Positions 8,135-16,703 of a stretch of 64,000 nucleotides of DNA are shown here, in pieces (position 1 is the stretch's first letter; the number at the start of each line of letters is the position of its first letter). The notes under the pieces were generated by a model that worked only from the letters and a program-made list of their open reading frames with translations, was not told the DNA's origin and made no database searches. The translations under genes and the position numbers were made by a program. Source of the stretch: Nonomuraea aurantiaca (GTDB lineage: Bacteria; Actinomycetota; Actinomycetes; Streptosporangiales; Streptosporangiaceae); NCBI RefSeq assembly GCF_020215705.1, contig NZ_JAIWNB010000007.1, positions 248,001-312,000 on the forward strand, given 5' to 3'.

Positions 8135-9346
8135 TCATGAGCCGGCGGCCGCGGTGAACCGTAGCGTGCTCGGCTCCTCGCGCCCCCGCAGGTCGGCGGC
8201 GGTGGCCTCGGCGCCGCGCAGCGCCCGCAGCACGTTGCGCCCGGCCACCTTCGCCAGGTCGGCGTCCGACCAGCCCCGGTCGGCCAGGGCCGCGAACAGC
8301 CGAGGGTAGCCGCGCACGTCCTCCAGGCCGACGGGCAGCCCGTCACAGCCGTCGTAGTCGCCGCCGATGCCGAGGTGGTCGATACCGGCCACCTCGCGTA
8401 TGTGCTCCATGTGCGCCACCACGTCGTCGAGCGTGACAGCGGGCTTGGGGTGCGACTTCTCCCAGGTGGCCAGGTACGCGTGGGTCGCCTCGTAGTCATG
8501 GGTGTCGACCCCGGCCGAGCGGGCGGCCTCGGTGGCGGCCTGCCGCCACTCCCAGCCGGCCTGCGACACGAAGGAGGGCACGAACACGGCCATGCACACC
8601 CCGCCGTTGCCCGCCAGCGTCTCCAGCACGTCATCCGGTACGTTGCGCGGCGTCGAACAGAGTGCGCGCGCCGACGAATGCGAGAAGATCACCGGCGCCC
8701 GCGTCACGCGCAGGGCGTGGCGCATCGTGTCGGCCGACACGTGGGACAGGTCGACCAGCATGCCCAGCCTGTTCATCTCCCGCACGACCTCCTCCCCGAA
8801 CGCGGACAGCCCGTGGTTCACGGGGTCGTCGGTCGCCGAGTCGGCCCAAGGGGTGTTGTCGTTGTGGGTCAGCGTCATGTAGCGGACGCCGAGGGCGTAC
8901 AGCATTCGCAGCGCCCCCAGCGAGCAGTCGATCGAATGACCGCCCTCGGCGCCCATCAGCGACGCGATCCGCCCGCCGGCGAAGACGCGCTCCACCTCGT
9001 CGGCCGTGGTCGCCAGGGCCAGCCGGTCGGGGTAGCGCCGGACCATGGCCCGTACGCAGTCGATCTGCTCCAAGGTGGCGGTGACCGCTTGCCCATTCGG
9101 CAGGCCGCACGGCACGAAAACCGACCAGAACTGCCCGCCGACCATCCCGGCCGCCATCCGGGGCAGGTCGGTATGGGTCCGATCGGAGGTGTCACCGCTG
9201 ATCTCAAGCTGGTCGAAGTCGTAGCCGGTGAGCTGGCGCGCCGCCCAGGGCAGGTCGTTGTGCCCGTCGATCAGCGGGTGCTCGCGCAGCAGCTCGGTGA
9301 CGCGGCGCAACGAGCCGGTGGACGTGGTCAGAGAAGGTGCTTCCAT
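8135..9346 (-). CDS. Membrane dipeptidase family M19 (renal dipeptidase-like)
   Basis: Zinc dipeptidase of about 403 residues in the amidohydrolase TIM-barrel fold. The first metal motif H-x-D appears as LIDGHNDLPWAARQ; later come GAEGGHSIDCSLGALR, the metal-bridging region TLTHNDNTPWADS, and the two His strands VDLSHVS and VIFSHSSAR, then LGIGGDYDG, all in family order. The start at 9346 (MEAPSLTTS) is preferred because it places the HND motif near residue 30 as in relatives; upstream reading-frame sequence would run through the hairpin at 9403-9455. It ends 3 bp from the convergent lipid kinase gene. It cleaves dipeptides, possibly D-amino-acid-containing ones; specificity unknown. Confidence 0.9.
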   Translation of the reverse strand: MEAPSLTTSTGSLRRVTELLREHPLIDGHNDLPWAARQLTGYDFDQLEISGDTSDRTHTDLPRMAAGMVGGQFWSVFVPCGLPNGQAVTATLEQIDCVRAMVRRYPDRLALATTADEVERVFAGGRIASLMGAEGGHSIDCSLGALRMLYALGVRYMTLTHNDNTPWADSATDDPVNHGLSAFGEEVVREMNRLGMLVDLSHVSADTMRHALRVTRAPVIFSHSSARALCSTPRNVPDDVLETLAGNGGVCMAVFVPSFVSQAGWEWRQAATEAARSAGVDTHDYEATHAYLATWEKSHPKPAVTLDDVVAHMEHIREVAGIDHLGIGGDYDGCDGLPVGLEDVRGYPRLFAALADRGWSDADLAKVAGRNVLRALRGAEATAADLRGREEPSTLRFTAAAGS

Positions 9347-9402
9347 GTCGATCAGCCAATCACAGGGCCCCTCGTCGTGGCGGATCGACTTACGTCCAGG
9401 CG

Positions 9403-9455
9403 CTCCGCACGGCGAACCGGGCGCGTGCCGCACGCGCCCGGTTCGCCGTGCGGAG
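9403..9455 (-). terminator. Perfect 25-bp hairpin (probable strong terminator)
   Basis: A 25-nt arm (starting CTCCGCACGGCGAACC) is followed by a 3-nt loop CCG and an exactly complementary 25-nt arm, with no mismatch. It begins 7 bp beyond the stop of the DUF1206 gene and lies 57 bp upstream of the dipeptidase start, both on the minus strand. There is no T-tract, as is common for actinobacterial terminators. It should separate the two transcription units. Confidence 0.85.
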
Positions 9456-9462
9456 AGACGGC

Positions 9463-10254
9463 TCAGGTACGCCGCCAGCGGGCCTCTCCCAAGCAGTACA
9501 GGGCGAACAGCAGCAGCCCCAGCGCCACCACCGCCAGCAGCCACGGCCCCGCCGGGGTGTCGGCGAACGCCCTGAGCGTCGCGTCGATGCCCCCGGCCTT
9601 GTCGGGGTCGAAGGTGATGGCCGCCTGGATCACGAAGACCCCGGCCAGGCCGGCGATCAGGCCGCGCGCGATGTATCCGGCGAGCCCCAGCCGGTCCATC
9701 ACCGCGCCGGCCCGCGGCGGCATCGGCCTGAGCTGCTTGCGGAACTCCTTCTTGATGCCGTACCGCACCCAGTAGATGCCGAGCGCGACGATGCCGAGCC
9801 CGATCAGGCCCACGATGACCTGTCCGGCCGGCAGTGCGAGCAGCTTGCCCGTCAGGTCCTGGGACCGCTTGTCATCGGATCCGGTTTTGCCGGTCAGCAG
9901 CATGGTCAGCAGCGCGGCACAGATGACCACGTAGACCACGGTCCGGCTGGCCGGCTCGACCCTGTCCTTGAGTTTGTGGGCGCCGAAGATCGCCTCAGAC
10001 GCCTGCCACAGGGCCAGCGCGGCGAACCCGACGACCATGATCCATAAGAGCACGGCCCCGAACGGCAGCGCGGCCACCGTGCTGATCGCCCCGTTCTTGT
10101 CGGCCTGCTTCCCGCCGCTGCCGAAGGCGATCTGGATCGCCAGCACCCCGATCAGCCCATAAAGCACGCCACGGCAAACCAGCCCAACCCGCGCAAGCTT
10201 GTCCATAGTCGGGCTGTCTGCCGCCCGGCGTGCCATTGCCTCAGCTTCGCTCAT
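9463..10254 (-). CDS. DUF1206 integral membrane protein
   Basis: 263-residue membrane protein with six predicted helices arranged as three related two-helix modules, each opening with a short amphipathic stretch and a G-x-x-x-R-G-x-x-Y/F-type motif (ARVGLVCRGVLYGLIG, then LGLAGYIARGLIAGLAG). This triple repeat is the hallmark of the DUF1206 family, widespread in actinobacteria and cyanobacteria and of unknown function. The gene is followed at once by a perfect 25-bp hairpin that probably ends its transcript. Confidence 0.85.
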   Translation of the reverse strand: MSEAEAMARRAADSPTMDKLARVGLVCRGVLYGLIGVLAIQIAFGSGGKQADKNGAISTVAALPFGAVLLWIMVVGFAALALWQASEAIFGAHKLKDRVEPASRTVVYVVICAALLTMLLTGKTGSDDKRSQDLTGKLLALPAGQVIVGLIGLGIVALGIYWVRYGIKKEFRKQLRPMPPRAGAVMDRLGLAGYIARGLIAGLAGVFVIQAAITFDPDKAGGIDATLRAFADTPAGPWLLAVVALGLLLFALYCLGEARWRRT

Positions 10255-10339
10255 GGATTCTCCCGAGAGTCGTCAAAGACCTCGAACTGCCCCGGATTCC
10301 ACGCTCTAGACCTTCACCCGAGGAGACCAGGGACGGCGC

Positions 10340-11227
10340 TCAGTCCCGATCGTCCATGACGCCGTAGGTGGACGCCCGGAACAGGAAGGAGGCCCAGGAG
10401 CGGTAGGGCCGCCACGCCTCGGCCAGCTTCCGGTAGGCGGTCGGCGGCGCGTCCTCCTGCAGGCCGTACGCCTCACGCAGGATCGCGAACAGGCGCGGCT
10501 CGTCGCCCGGGAACGCGTCCGGGGCGCCCGCGCCGCGGATGAGGATGAGGCCGGCGGAGAACGGTCCGACGCCGGGCAGGGCCCGCAGCTCGGACAGGGC
10601 CTCCTCCGGCGCGAGCGCGCGCAGGTGCTCGGTGGTGAGCAGGCCGTCCAGCGCCGCGCGGGCCAGCCCGCGCACCCACTCCTCCTTCTGCGCGGGCAGG
10701 CCCAGGCCACCGGCCTCCAGCAGCGTCACAGGCGGGGGGAAGGCCGGATACACCTGCCCGTCCAAGGTGACCTTCGCGCCGTACCGCTCCGCGATGCGCT
10801 GCTTGAGGCGGGCGGCGATGAGCATCGACGAGCGCTGTACGATCACCGCCCAGCACGCCGCCTCCCACGGGCTCCAGAAGCACACCGGCCGCAGGCCGGG
10901 CCGGAGCCGCTGCAGGTCGCCGAGCACCGGGTCGTCCTCGCCGAGCCGGGAGAAACCGGCGCCGTCCACGTCGAGGGACAGGATCCGCGCCACCTCGCCA
11001 CGGATGCCCGGCCCCGCGGGCCGCGTCGTTTCGACGGCGACCCCGCCCGGCGCGCCCGTCACGGTCACGCCGATCGGCAGCCAGTCGGACTCCGCGCAGT
11101 AGGCGAAGCGCAGCGCCCGCCCGTCGGAGGGCAGCGCGCTGGTGGCCGGCCAGTCCTCGACGAAGCGCAGCGAGGCACCGAAGTCGAACGGGCCCTCGGC
11201 GGTGAGCGTGAATCCGTGCGTGGTCAT
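10340..11227 (-). CDS. DNA-3-methyladenine glycosylase II-like (AlkA-type HhH-GPD)
   Basis: Base-excision repair glycosylase of about 295 residues. The helix-hairpin-helix is seen as LRALPGVGPFSAGLILIRG, and the downstream FPGDEPRL supplies the Asp expected of the HhH-GPD catalytic site (usual form DAFPxxD). The N-terminal third (FTLTAEGPFDFGASLRFV) is the beta domain typical of AlkA-like proteins. The start at 11227 is preferred because longer reading-frame sequence overlaps the divergent antitoxin gene and has no family likeness. The protein should remove alkylated purines; it is a stand-alone gene. Confidence 0.85.
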   Translation of the reverse strand: MTTHGFTLTAEGPFDFGASLRFVEDWPATSALPSDGRALRFAYCAESDWLPIGVTVTGAPGGVAVETTRPAGPGIRGEVARILSLDVDGAGFSRLGEDDPVLGDLQRLRPGLRPVCFWSPWEAACWAVIVQRSSMLIAARLKQRIAERYGAKVTLDGQVYPAFPPPVTLLEAGGLGLPAQKEEWVRGLARAALDGLLTTEHLRALAPEEALSELRALPGVGPFSAGLILIRGAGAPDAFPGDEPRLFAILREAYGLQEDAPPTAYRKLAEAWRPYRSWASFLFRASTYGVMDDRD

Positions 11228-11335
11228 GCGCCGTATGTTAGGAGGCCGAGCGGATCTCATGTCGCCGGACACCGGTGTGACCTCGCACCGCCTCTGGGTA
11301 GGGGGCGACTGTAAGGCACGAGGAGGGGGACAGTC

Positions 11336-11596
11336 ATGAGCCGCATCGGGGAATGGCTGAAGAAGGCCGAGGACCTGGCCAGAGGGCACTCCAAGCAGGC
11401 TGACAAGGTGCTGGACCGCGCCGAGCGCTTCGCCAAGGAGCGGACCGGCCACAAGTACGACGAGCACCTCGAAAAGGGCGCGGACACGGTCCGGCGCCGC
11501 TACGGGGGAGGCGAACCGCAGACCGGGCAGCCGCCGGTGCAGCCCGGACAGCCCCAGCCGCCGCCACCGGAACAGCCCGGTCAGCGCCCGGACTGA
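11336..11596 (+). CDS. MT0933-like small antitoxin family protein
   Basis: 86-residue protein beginning MSRIGEWLKKAEDLARGHSK, a helical, Lys/Asp-rich core with D-K-x-x-D-x-A-E, followed by a Pro/Gln-rich tail. This matches the MT0933 antitoxin-like family (PF14013) of mycobacteria and other actinobacteria. Family members have been proposed as toxin-antitoxin components, but no toxin-like partner lies beside it (neighbours are AlkA and the helicase-related gene), so an antitoxin role is unsupported here. A GAGGAGGGGG ribosome site precedes the ATG. Confidence 0.75.
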   Translation: MSRIGEWLKKAEDLARGHSKQADKVLDRAERFAKERTGHKYDEHLEKGADTVRRRYGGGEPQTGQPPVQPGQPQPPPPEQPGQRPD

Positions 11597-11613
11597 CGCG
11601 CCGCAGGGCGCCT

Positions 11614-13785
11614 CTAACGGCGACGTCCACGCGGATCAGGGGCGCGCCGGGTGGCGGGCTGTTCCACCAGCGTGGCGCCCGTCTCCGCCTCCAGGGCCGG
11701 GGCGTAGCCCGCCGCTCGCAGGGCGGTCACCGTCTCCCGCTCCGGGCTGGCGCTGATCAATACGGTCGGGGCGATCAACCGCAGGCCGAGCGCGCGCAGC
11801 GGCTTGGCGTGGACGAGTTCGGCCAGCAGCGCCTCGTCGTCGGAGCGGATGCAGCAGCCGGATCTCACCACCCGCATCCGCCCGTGCGTCCGGCCCACGT
11901 CCTTGATCAGATACTCCAGCGGCTGCGGCAGGTCGCCCTCCGCCACGGCTCGGAGCTGGTCGAGCAGGGTGTCCGGTTGGTGGCCGGAGTCGAGGGCGTG
12001 CCGTACGGAGGCGTGGCTGATGCGCCACACCACCGCGTGGCCTTCCGATTCGCGGACGCCGACCGTGTTGAGCAGGGCGGCCAGGTTCGCCTCAGGGGCG
12101 CCGCTCACCACGGCGGTCAGGTCGGTCTGGAAGCGGGCCGTGGTCCGGGGCGCGGGCAGCATCCCGGTCAGGACCGGGGCGAGCGCGGCGTCCGGAGCCT
12201 TCCACGCCTCGCCGGTACGGAGCAGGTCGAGCACGGTGTGCCCGAGCCGCGTCAAGGCGCCCTGGCCGATGACACCGAGGAGCGCGGCCTCGCGGAGCGT
12301 GGACTCGATGCGCTGGACCCCGGCCGCCCCGTGCGGTATCCGTGCGGGGCGGTGCCAGGTCGTGGCGGGCACCAGGTACGGCGTCGCGTCGGCCGCGCGC
12401 AGCGAGGGGGCGGCGGCCAGGGCCTCCAGCAGCGCGTAACGCAGGCTGACGGCGTCCGGGTCGTCCAGGCCGGCCAGGGCGACGGGCGTCTGCTCGGGGT
12501 GGGGCCACCAGAGCGGGATGTCGCGGCACACGGCCCAGGCGGCGAGGATCGGCACCAGCCGCTGGGCGGGAGTGCGCGCCAGCCAGCGGTCATAGGCCCG
12601 GGTGGGCAGGACGACCTGGGTGGGAGGCGGCACCTTGGCGCGGCGGTTCGCGGGCGGTTCGGTGGGCTCGGCCAGGAGGCCCAGCAGGCCGGCGCGGAAG
12701 CAGAGCTCCAGCAGGAAGCGGACGGTTTCCGGGTCGGCGATCTCCTTGGCCAGGCGTTTGGTGTCGCGCACCGCGACCCCGCCGGATTTGCGTACGGTGA
12801 GCGGCTGTTCGGCGCAGCCGGCGAGCAGCCGTTCGAGTTGCCAGGTGAGCGTGCCCATCGCCGCCGCGGCCGCAGGCTCGACGCCTTCGGCCCGTTCCAG
12901 GTCGTGGGGCTCGGGAGGGTACGGCGTGAACGCCGCCCGTAGCTCGCCCCGGACCGCGATCGCGACCTCGGCGGGCAGCTCGGCCATGTGGGGCATGCCT
13001 GCCGGGAGCAGCAGCCCGCGCGCCGCCAGCCAGTCCGCGCCGGCGTGTCCCGACTCGCCGGCGAAGAAGGCGTACTTGTTGCTGCCGTACGACCCCGCCA
13101 GGTTGAAACAGTGGGCCTCGACCCTGGGCCCCTCGTACGTGAGCCGCTCCAGCAGTTCCGTGGCCGAGGCGGGCGCCCTGTCCAGCAGGGCGCGCAGGCG
13201 TGCCGGATCCGTCAGGTACGCCACGACGTCGCGTTCGGCGGCCTCCCGGCTCGGCGCCTTGTCCATCCCCAGCGCGGTGGCCAGCCGATGGACCTCGGGG
13301 GCGTTGAAATAGCGGGCGACCAGGTAGGCGACGGAGCGGCCCAGCCCCATGCCGTCCGCCAGGTTCCGGTGGACGTAGGGCGCCACCGTGCACTGCTCGC
13401 CATGGGGCGGCTGGAGGAGGGCCTGGTCGGCCAGCCGTTCGAGGGCGGCGTTCGCCTCCGCTCGCAGGTCCTGGTCCTGTCCCGCCAGGAGGGTCAGCAC
13501 CTCGGCCCGGGGAACCGGGCGTGGGTCGGGGGTGCGCCAGTAGTCGTCGGGGAAGGGGCCGTAGCGCTGGGCGGCCAGCCAGGCGATCGCGCGCAGGACC
13601 TGGAGCTCGGGCAGCGTGCAGAAGCCCACCAGCCGGGCGACCACGTGATCCTGCTTGAGCAGATGGGCGTAGTCCTCCAGCGACGGCTCGCGACCGCGGG
13701 TGCGCAGCGCGCCGCGATCGGCCACGAGCGCCAGCTGCTCGGGAGCGCGCGTGGTGAGCCAGTCCATGAGAGCGTCGCGGGGCAT
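11614..13785 (-). CDS. Helicase-associated (XPB/Ssl2-like) protein
   Basis: About 723-residue cytosolic protein of an actinobacterial family annotated as helicase C-terminal/XPB-Ssl2-like. The N-terminal third is helical with winged-helix-like character (MDWLTTRAPEQLALVADRGA, LEDYAHLLKQDHVVARLVGF); the C-terminal part has a YLIKDVGRTHGRMRVVRSGC segment and the closing LRAAGYAPALEAETG typical of the helicase_C_3 domain (PF13625). No Walker A or DEAD box is visible, so it is not itself an obvious helicase. The start at 13785 (MPRDALMDW) gives the family N-terminus. Role unknown, perhaps DNA repair or transcription-linked. Confidence 0.75.
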   Translation of the reverse strand: MPRDALMDWLTTRAPEQLALVADRGALRTRGREPSLEDYAHLLKQDHVVARLVGFCTLPELQVLRAIAWLAAQRYGPFPDDYWRTPDPRPVPRAEVLTLLAGQDQDLRAEANAALERLADQALLQPPHGEQCTVAPYVHRNLADGMGLGRSVAYLVARYFNAPEVHRLATALGMDKAPSREAAERDVVAYLTDPARLRALLDRAPASATELLERLTYEGPRVEAHCFNLAGSYGSNKYAFFAGESGHAGADWLAARGLLLPAGMPHMAELPAEVAIAVRGELRAAFTPYPPEPHDLERAEGVEPAAAAAMGTLTWQLERLLAGCAEQPLTVRKSGGVAVRDTKRLAKEIADPETVRFLLELCFRAGLLGLLAEPTEPPANRRAKVPPPTQVVLPTRAYDRWLARTPAQRLVPILAAWAVCRDIPLWWPHPEQTPVALAGLDDPDAVSLRYALLEALAAAPSLRAADATPYLVPATTWHRPARIPHGAAGVQRIESTLREAALLGVIGQGALTRLGHTVLDLLRTGEAWKAPDAALAPVLTGMLPAPRTTARFQTDLTAVVSGAPEANLAALLNTVGVRESEGHAVVWRISHASVRHALDSGHQPDTLLDQLRAVAEGDLPQPLEYLIKDVGRTHGRMRVVRSGCCIRSDDEALLAELVHAKPLRALGLRLIAPTVLISASPERETVTALRAAGYAPALEAETGATLVEQPATRRAPDPRGRRR

Positions 13786-13898
13786 GCCTGGCAGCGTAGT
13801 ACGCGGCGGACGCCTGCTCTTCTCCATCGCGGCGAACCAGCAGGTCTAGGGACTCTCATCGGGGTATGAAGCCTCAGGGAGACCTAGGAGGCGCGCCC

Positions 13899-15134
13899 AT
13901 GCGAGGTGAGGGAGAGGCCATGCTGGGCCGCCTGCTGGACGCGAGCCACCTGGCCGCGATCGAGGACCTGCCGGCCCTGCTCGCCCTGCACGCCGAACCG
14001 GCCGGGTTCTCCCACCCCACGATCTACGTGGTCGACCTGCAGCAGCAGTACCTCGTCCCGCTACCCGGCCAGCACGACGCGGCGGGGGAGTCGCTGCAGC
14101 CGATCCGCATCGACTCCACGCTCGCCGGGCGGGCCTACCGCAATGTGGAGATCGTACAGGCCAAGCACGCCGTCGAAGGGGAGCCGGAGCCGCCGGCCGA
14201 CGGGGACCGGCGGCGGCTGTGGGTGCCGCTGCTCGACGGCACCGAACGGATCGGCATGCTGGCGGTGACCGTCTCCGCCGGCGATGACACCGCCGAGCTG
14301 CTGGTGAAGCAGCTGGCGGGCCTCGTCTCCCTGATGGTGATCAGCAAGCGCTCCATCAGCGACACCTACGCCTCGCTGGTGCGCGCGGAGTCGATGACCC
14401 TGTCGGCCGAGGTGCTGTGGAACCTGATGCCCAACAGCAGCTTCGCCAACGACAAGGTGGTGGTCAGCGCCGCCCTGGAGCCCGCCTACGACGTGGGCGG
14501 TGACGCGTTCGACTTCGCCATCGCCGGAGACACGCTGCACCTGTCGATGTTCGACGCCATGGGGCACGACACCTCCGCGGGGCTGACCGCGACGATCGCC
14601 GTCGGCGCCTGCCGCAACAACCGGCGACGGGGGACCGGCCTGCTGGCCGCGAGCGAGTTCATCGACGAGGCGATCGCCGACCAGTTCGACATGACCCGCT
14701 TCGCCACGGGCATCCTCGCCGACCTGAACCTCAAGACCGGCGAGCTGACCTGGGTCAACCGCGGGCACTACCCGCCACTGGTGATCCGGCGGGGCCGCCG
14801 GGTCGGCATCCTGGAGACGGTGCCGTCGCCGCCGATGGGTTTCCGGCTGGGCCTGTCCGCCGGTCTGGAGCACTACCAGCTCGAACCCGGCGATCGCCTG
14901 CTCTTCTACACCGACGGCATCGTCGAGGCGCAGAATCCGGAGGGGGAGATGTTCGGGCTCGAGCGGTTCACCGACTTCGTCGTGCGCCGCGAGGCCGACG
15001 GGGTGTCGGCGCCGGAGACGCTGCGCCGGCTGATCCAGTCGATCCTCGCGCACCAGCACGGCCGTCTCCAGGACGACGCCACGGTGCTGAGCGTGGAGTG
15101 GCGCGGCGAGAAGGAGCACCGGCTCACGATGTGA
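13899..15134 (+). CDS. PP2C-type SpoIIE-domain serine phosphatase with GAF-like sensor
   Basis: About 411-residue protein phosphatase. The first ~150 residues resemble a GAF/PAS-like sensor; the second half is a SpoIIE/RsbU PPM domain with the metal Asp in YDVGGDAFDF, then SMFDAMGHDTSAGL, a LTWVNRGHYPPLVIR strand and the closing FYTDGIVEAQNPEGEMFG and QDDATVLSVEW motifs. Such enzymes dephosphorylate anti-anti-sigma factors and release sigma factors under stress. AGGAGG at 13886-13891 selects the ATG at 13899 over the in-frame ATG at 13866. No partner anti-sigma gene is adjacent. Its last bases are partly duplicated before cobQ. Confidence 0.87.
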   Translation: MRGEGEAMLGRLLDASHLAAIEDLPALLALHAEPAGFSHPTIYVVDLQQQYLVPLPGQHDAAGESLQPIRIDSTLAGRAYRNVEIVQAKHAVEGEPEPPADGDRRRLWVPLLDGTERIGMLAVTVSAGDDTAELLVKQLAGLVSLMVISKRSISDTYASLVRAESMTLSAEVLWNLMPNSSFANDKVVVSAALEPAYDVGGDAFDFAIAGDTLHLSMFDAMGHDTSAGLTATIAVGACRNNRRRGTGLLAASEFIDEAIADQFDMTRFATGILADLNLKTGELTWVNRGHYPPLVIRRGRRVGILETVPSPPMGFRLGLSAGLEHYQLEPGDRLLFYTDGIVEAQNPEGEMFGLERFTDFVVRREADGVSAPETLRRLIQSILAHQHGRLQDDATVLSVEWRGEKEHRLTM

Positions 15135-15214
15135 GCGGCCTTGACGCGCGATGTGAGCAACGCGATGGGAGCAACGCGATGGGAGTAAAAGGAGCACCGC
15201 CCTACGATGTGAGC
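15111..15214 (+). repeat. Partial duplication and 14-bp repeats between SpoIIE gene and cobQ
   Basis: AAGGAGCACCG...CGATGTGAGC occurs at the end of the phosphatase gene (15111-15136) and again before cobQ (15189-15214), 78 bp apart. Between them are three 14-bp units of the form CGATGKGAGCAACG starting at 15149, 15163 and 15177. Confidence 0.75.
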
Positions 15215-15215
15215 C

Positions 15216-16703
15216 ATGAAGAGCGGAGCGCTGCTGGTCGCGGGCACCACGTCGGACGCGGGCAAGAGCGTCGTCACCGCCGGGATCTGCCGCTGGCTGG
15301 CCCGTAAGGGTGTCCGCGTGGCGCCGTTCAAGGCCCAGAACATGTCGCTGAACTCGTACGTGACCGCCGACGGCGCCGAGATCGGCCGGGCCCAGGCCGT
15401 GCAGGCGCGGGCCGCGGGCCTCGAACCCGTCGCCGACATGAACCCGATCCTGCTCAAGCCGGGCAGCGACCGCCGCAGCCAGGTGGTCCTCATGGGGCAG
15501 CCGGTGGCCGACGTCGACGCGATGGAGTACGGCCGGCTCAAGGACCTGCTCCGTGAGAGCGCGCTGGCCTCGCTCGAACGGCTGCGCGGATCGTACGACG
15601 TGGTCATCTGCGAGGGCGCCGGCAGCCCCGCGGAGATCAACCTGCGCCGGGGCGACATCGCCAACATGGGCCTGGCCAGGGCGGCGAACCTGCCCGTGAT
15701 CGTGGTGGGCGACATCGACCGCGGCGGCGTCTTCGCCGCCTTCTACGGCACGGTCGGCCTGCTGGACGCCGCCGACCAAGCTCTCATTTCCGGATTTGTC
15801 GTGAACAAGTTCCGAGGCGCGGCCGAGCTGCTCGAACCCGGCCTGGACCAGCTCAGAGACCTCACCGGCCGCCGCGTCTACGGCGTGCTGCCCTGGCTCG
15901 ACGGGCTATGGATGGACGTCGAGGATTCCCTGGCCCTCGGCAGCCGCTCGATCGCCCCGCTGCGGCCCCACGGCGACCAGACGCTCCGCGTGGCGGTGGT
16001 CAAGCTGCCGAGGATCTCCAACTTCACCGACCTCGACGCCCTGGCAGCCGAGCCGGGGGTGCTCGTCCGCTTCGTGACCGATCCGGCCGAGCTCGACGAC
16101 GCCGACCTGGTGGTCCTGCCCGGCTCGCGCGCGACGGTCAGTGACCTGGCCTGGCTCCGCGACACAGGACTGGCCGCCGCCGTCCGGCGGCGTACCGGCC
16201 CCGTCCTCGGCATCTGCGGCGGCTACCAGATGCTCGCCCGCGAGATCCACGACGACGTCGAGTCCGGCGCCGGCCGGGTCGAGGGCCTCGGCCTGCTTCC
16301 GGTCCGGGTCCGGTTCGCGGCGGGCAAGACGCTCGGCCGCCCGGCCGGTCACGCCTACGGGCATCCGGTCAGCGCGTACGAGATCCACCACGGCGTCGCG
16401 ACCGTCGAAGGCGGCGAGCCGTTCCTCGACGGCTGCCGCGCGGGCGACGTGTGGGGCACCACCTGGCACGGCGCGCTGGAGAACGACGGCTTCCGCCGCG
16501 TCTTCCTCGCCGAGGTGGCCGAGCGGGCCGGGCGCGCCTTCGTCCCGGCGCCGGACACCGACTTCGCCCTGCTGCGCGAGAGCCGCCTGGACGCGCTCGG
16601 GGACCTGATCGAGCAGCACCTCGACACGGACGCCCTGCTCGACCTCATCGAGAACGGGCCGCCCGCCGTCCCGCCGCTGCCGCCGGGGGCTAGTGCAGGG
16701 TGA
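15216..16703 (+). CDS. cobQ: Cobyric acid synthase
   Basis: 495-residue glutamine-dependent amidotransferase that amidates four carboxylates (b, d, e, g) of adenosylcobyrinate a,c-diamide. The N-terminal dethiobiotin-synthetase-like domain has the P-loop AGTTSDAGKS and the signature APFKAQNMSLNS; the C-terminal class I amidotransferase half has the nucleophile Cys in GICGGYQMLAR (about residue 335) and His in AYEIHHG, as in CobB/CobQ enzymes. Length fits the family. No other cobalamin gene touches it; the remaining B12 genes of the window are 30 kb away. It overlaps the convergent acyltransferase gene by 14 bp. The leader carries small repeats, and no close Shine-Dalgarno is seen. Confidence 0.95.
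   Translation: MKSGALLVAGTTSDAGKSVVTAGICRWLARKGVRVAPFKAQNMSLNSYVTADGAEIGRAQAVQARAAGLEPVADMNPILLKPGSDRRSQVVLMGQPVADVDAMEYGRLKDLLRESALASLERLRGSYDVVICEGAGSPAEINLRRGDIANMGLARAANLPVIVVGDIDRGGVFAAFYGTVGLLDAADQALISGFVVNKFRGAAELLEPGLDQLRDLTGRRVYGVLPWLDGLWMDVEDSLALGSRSIAPLRPHGDQTLRVAVVKLPRISNFTDLDALAAEPGVLVRFVTDPAELDDADLVVLPGSRATVSDLAWLRDTGLAAAVRRRTGPVLGICGGYQMLAREIHDDVESGAGRVEGLGLLPVRVRFAAGKTLGRPAGHAYGHPVSAYEIHHGVATVEGGEPFLDGCRAGDVWGTTWHGALENDGFRRVFLAEVAERAGRAFVPAPDTDFALLRESRLDALGDLIEQHLDTDALLDLIENGPPAVPPLPPGASAG

Noticed and set aside
11336..11596. Toxin-antitoxin module
   Set aside because: Only the MT0933-like antitoxin-family gene is present; neither neighbour resembles a toxin.
14061..15779. 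572-codon minus-strand frame opposite the SpoIIE phosphatase and cobQ
   Set aside because: Shadow frame; Arg/Gly/Val/Asp-rich with no domain likeness.
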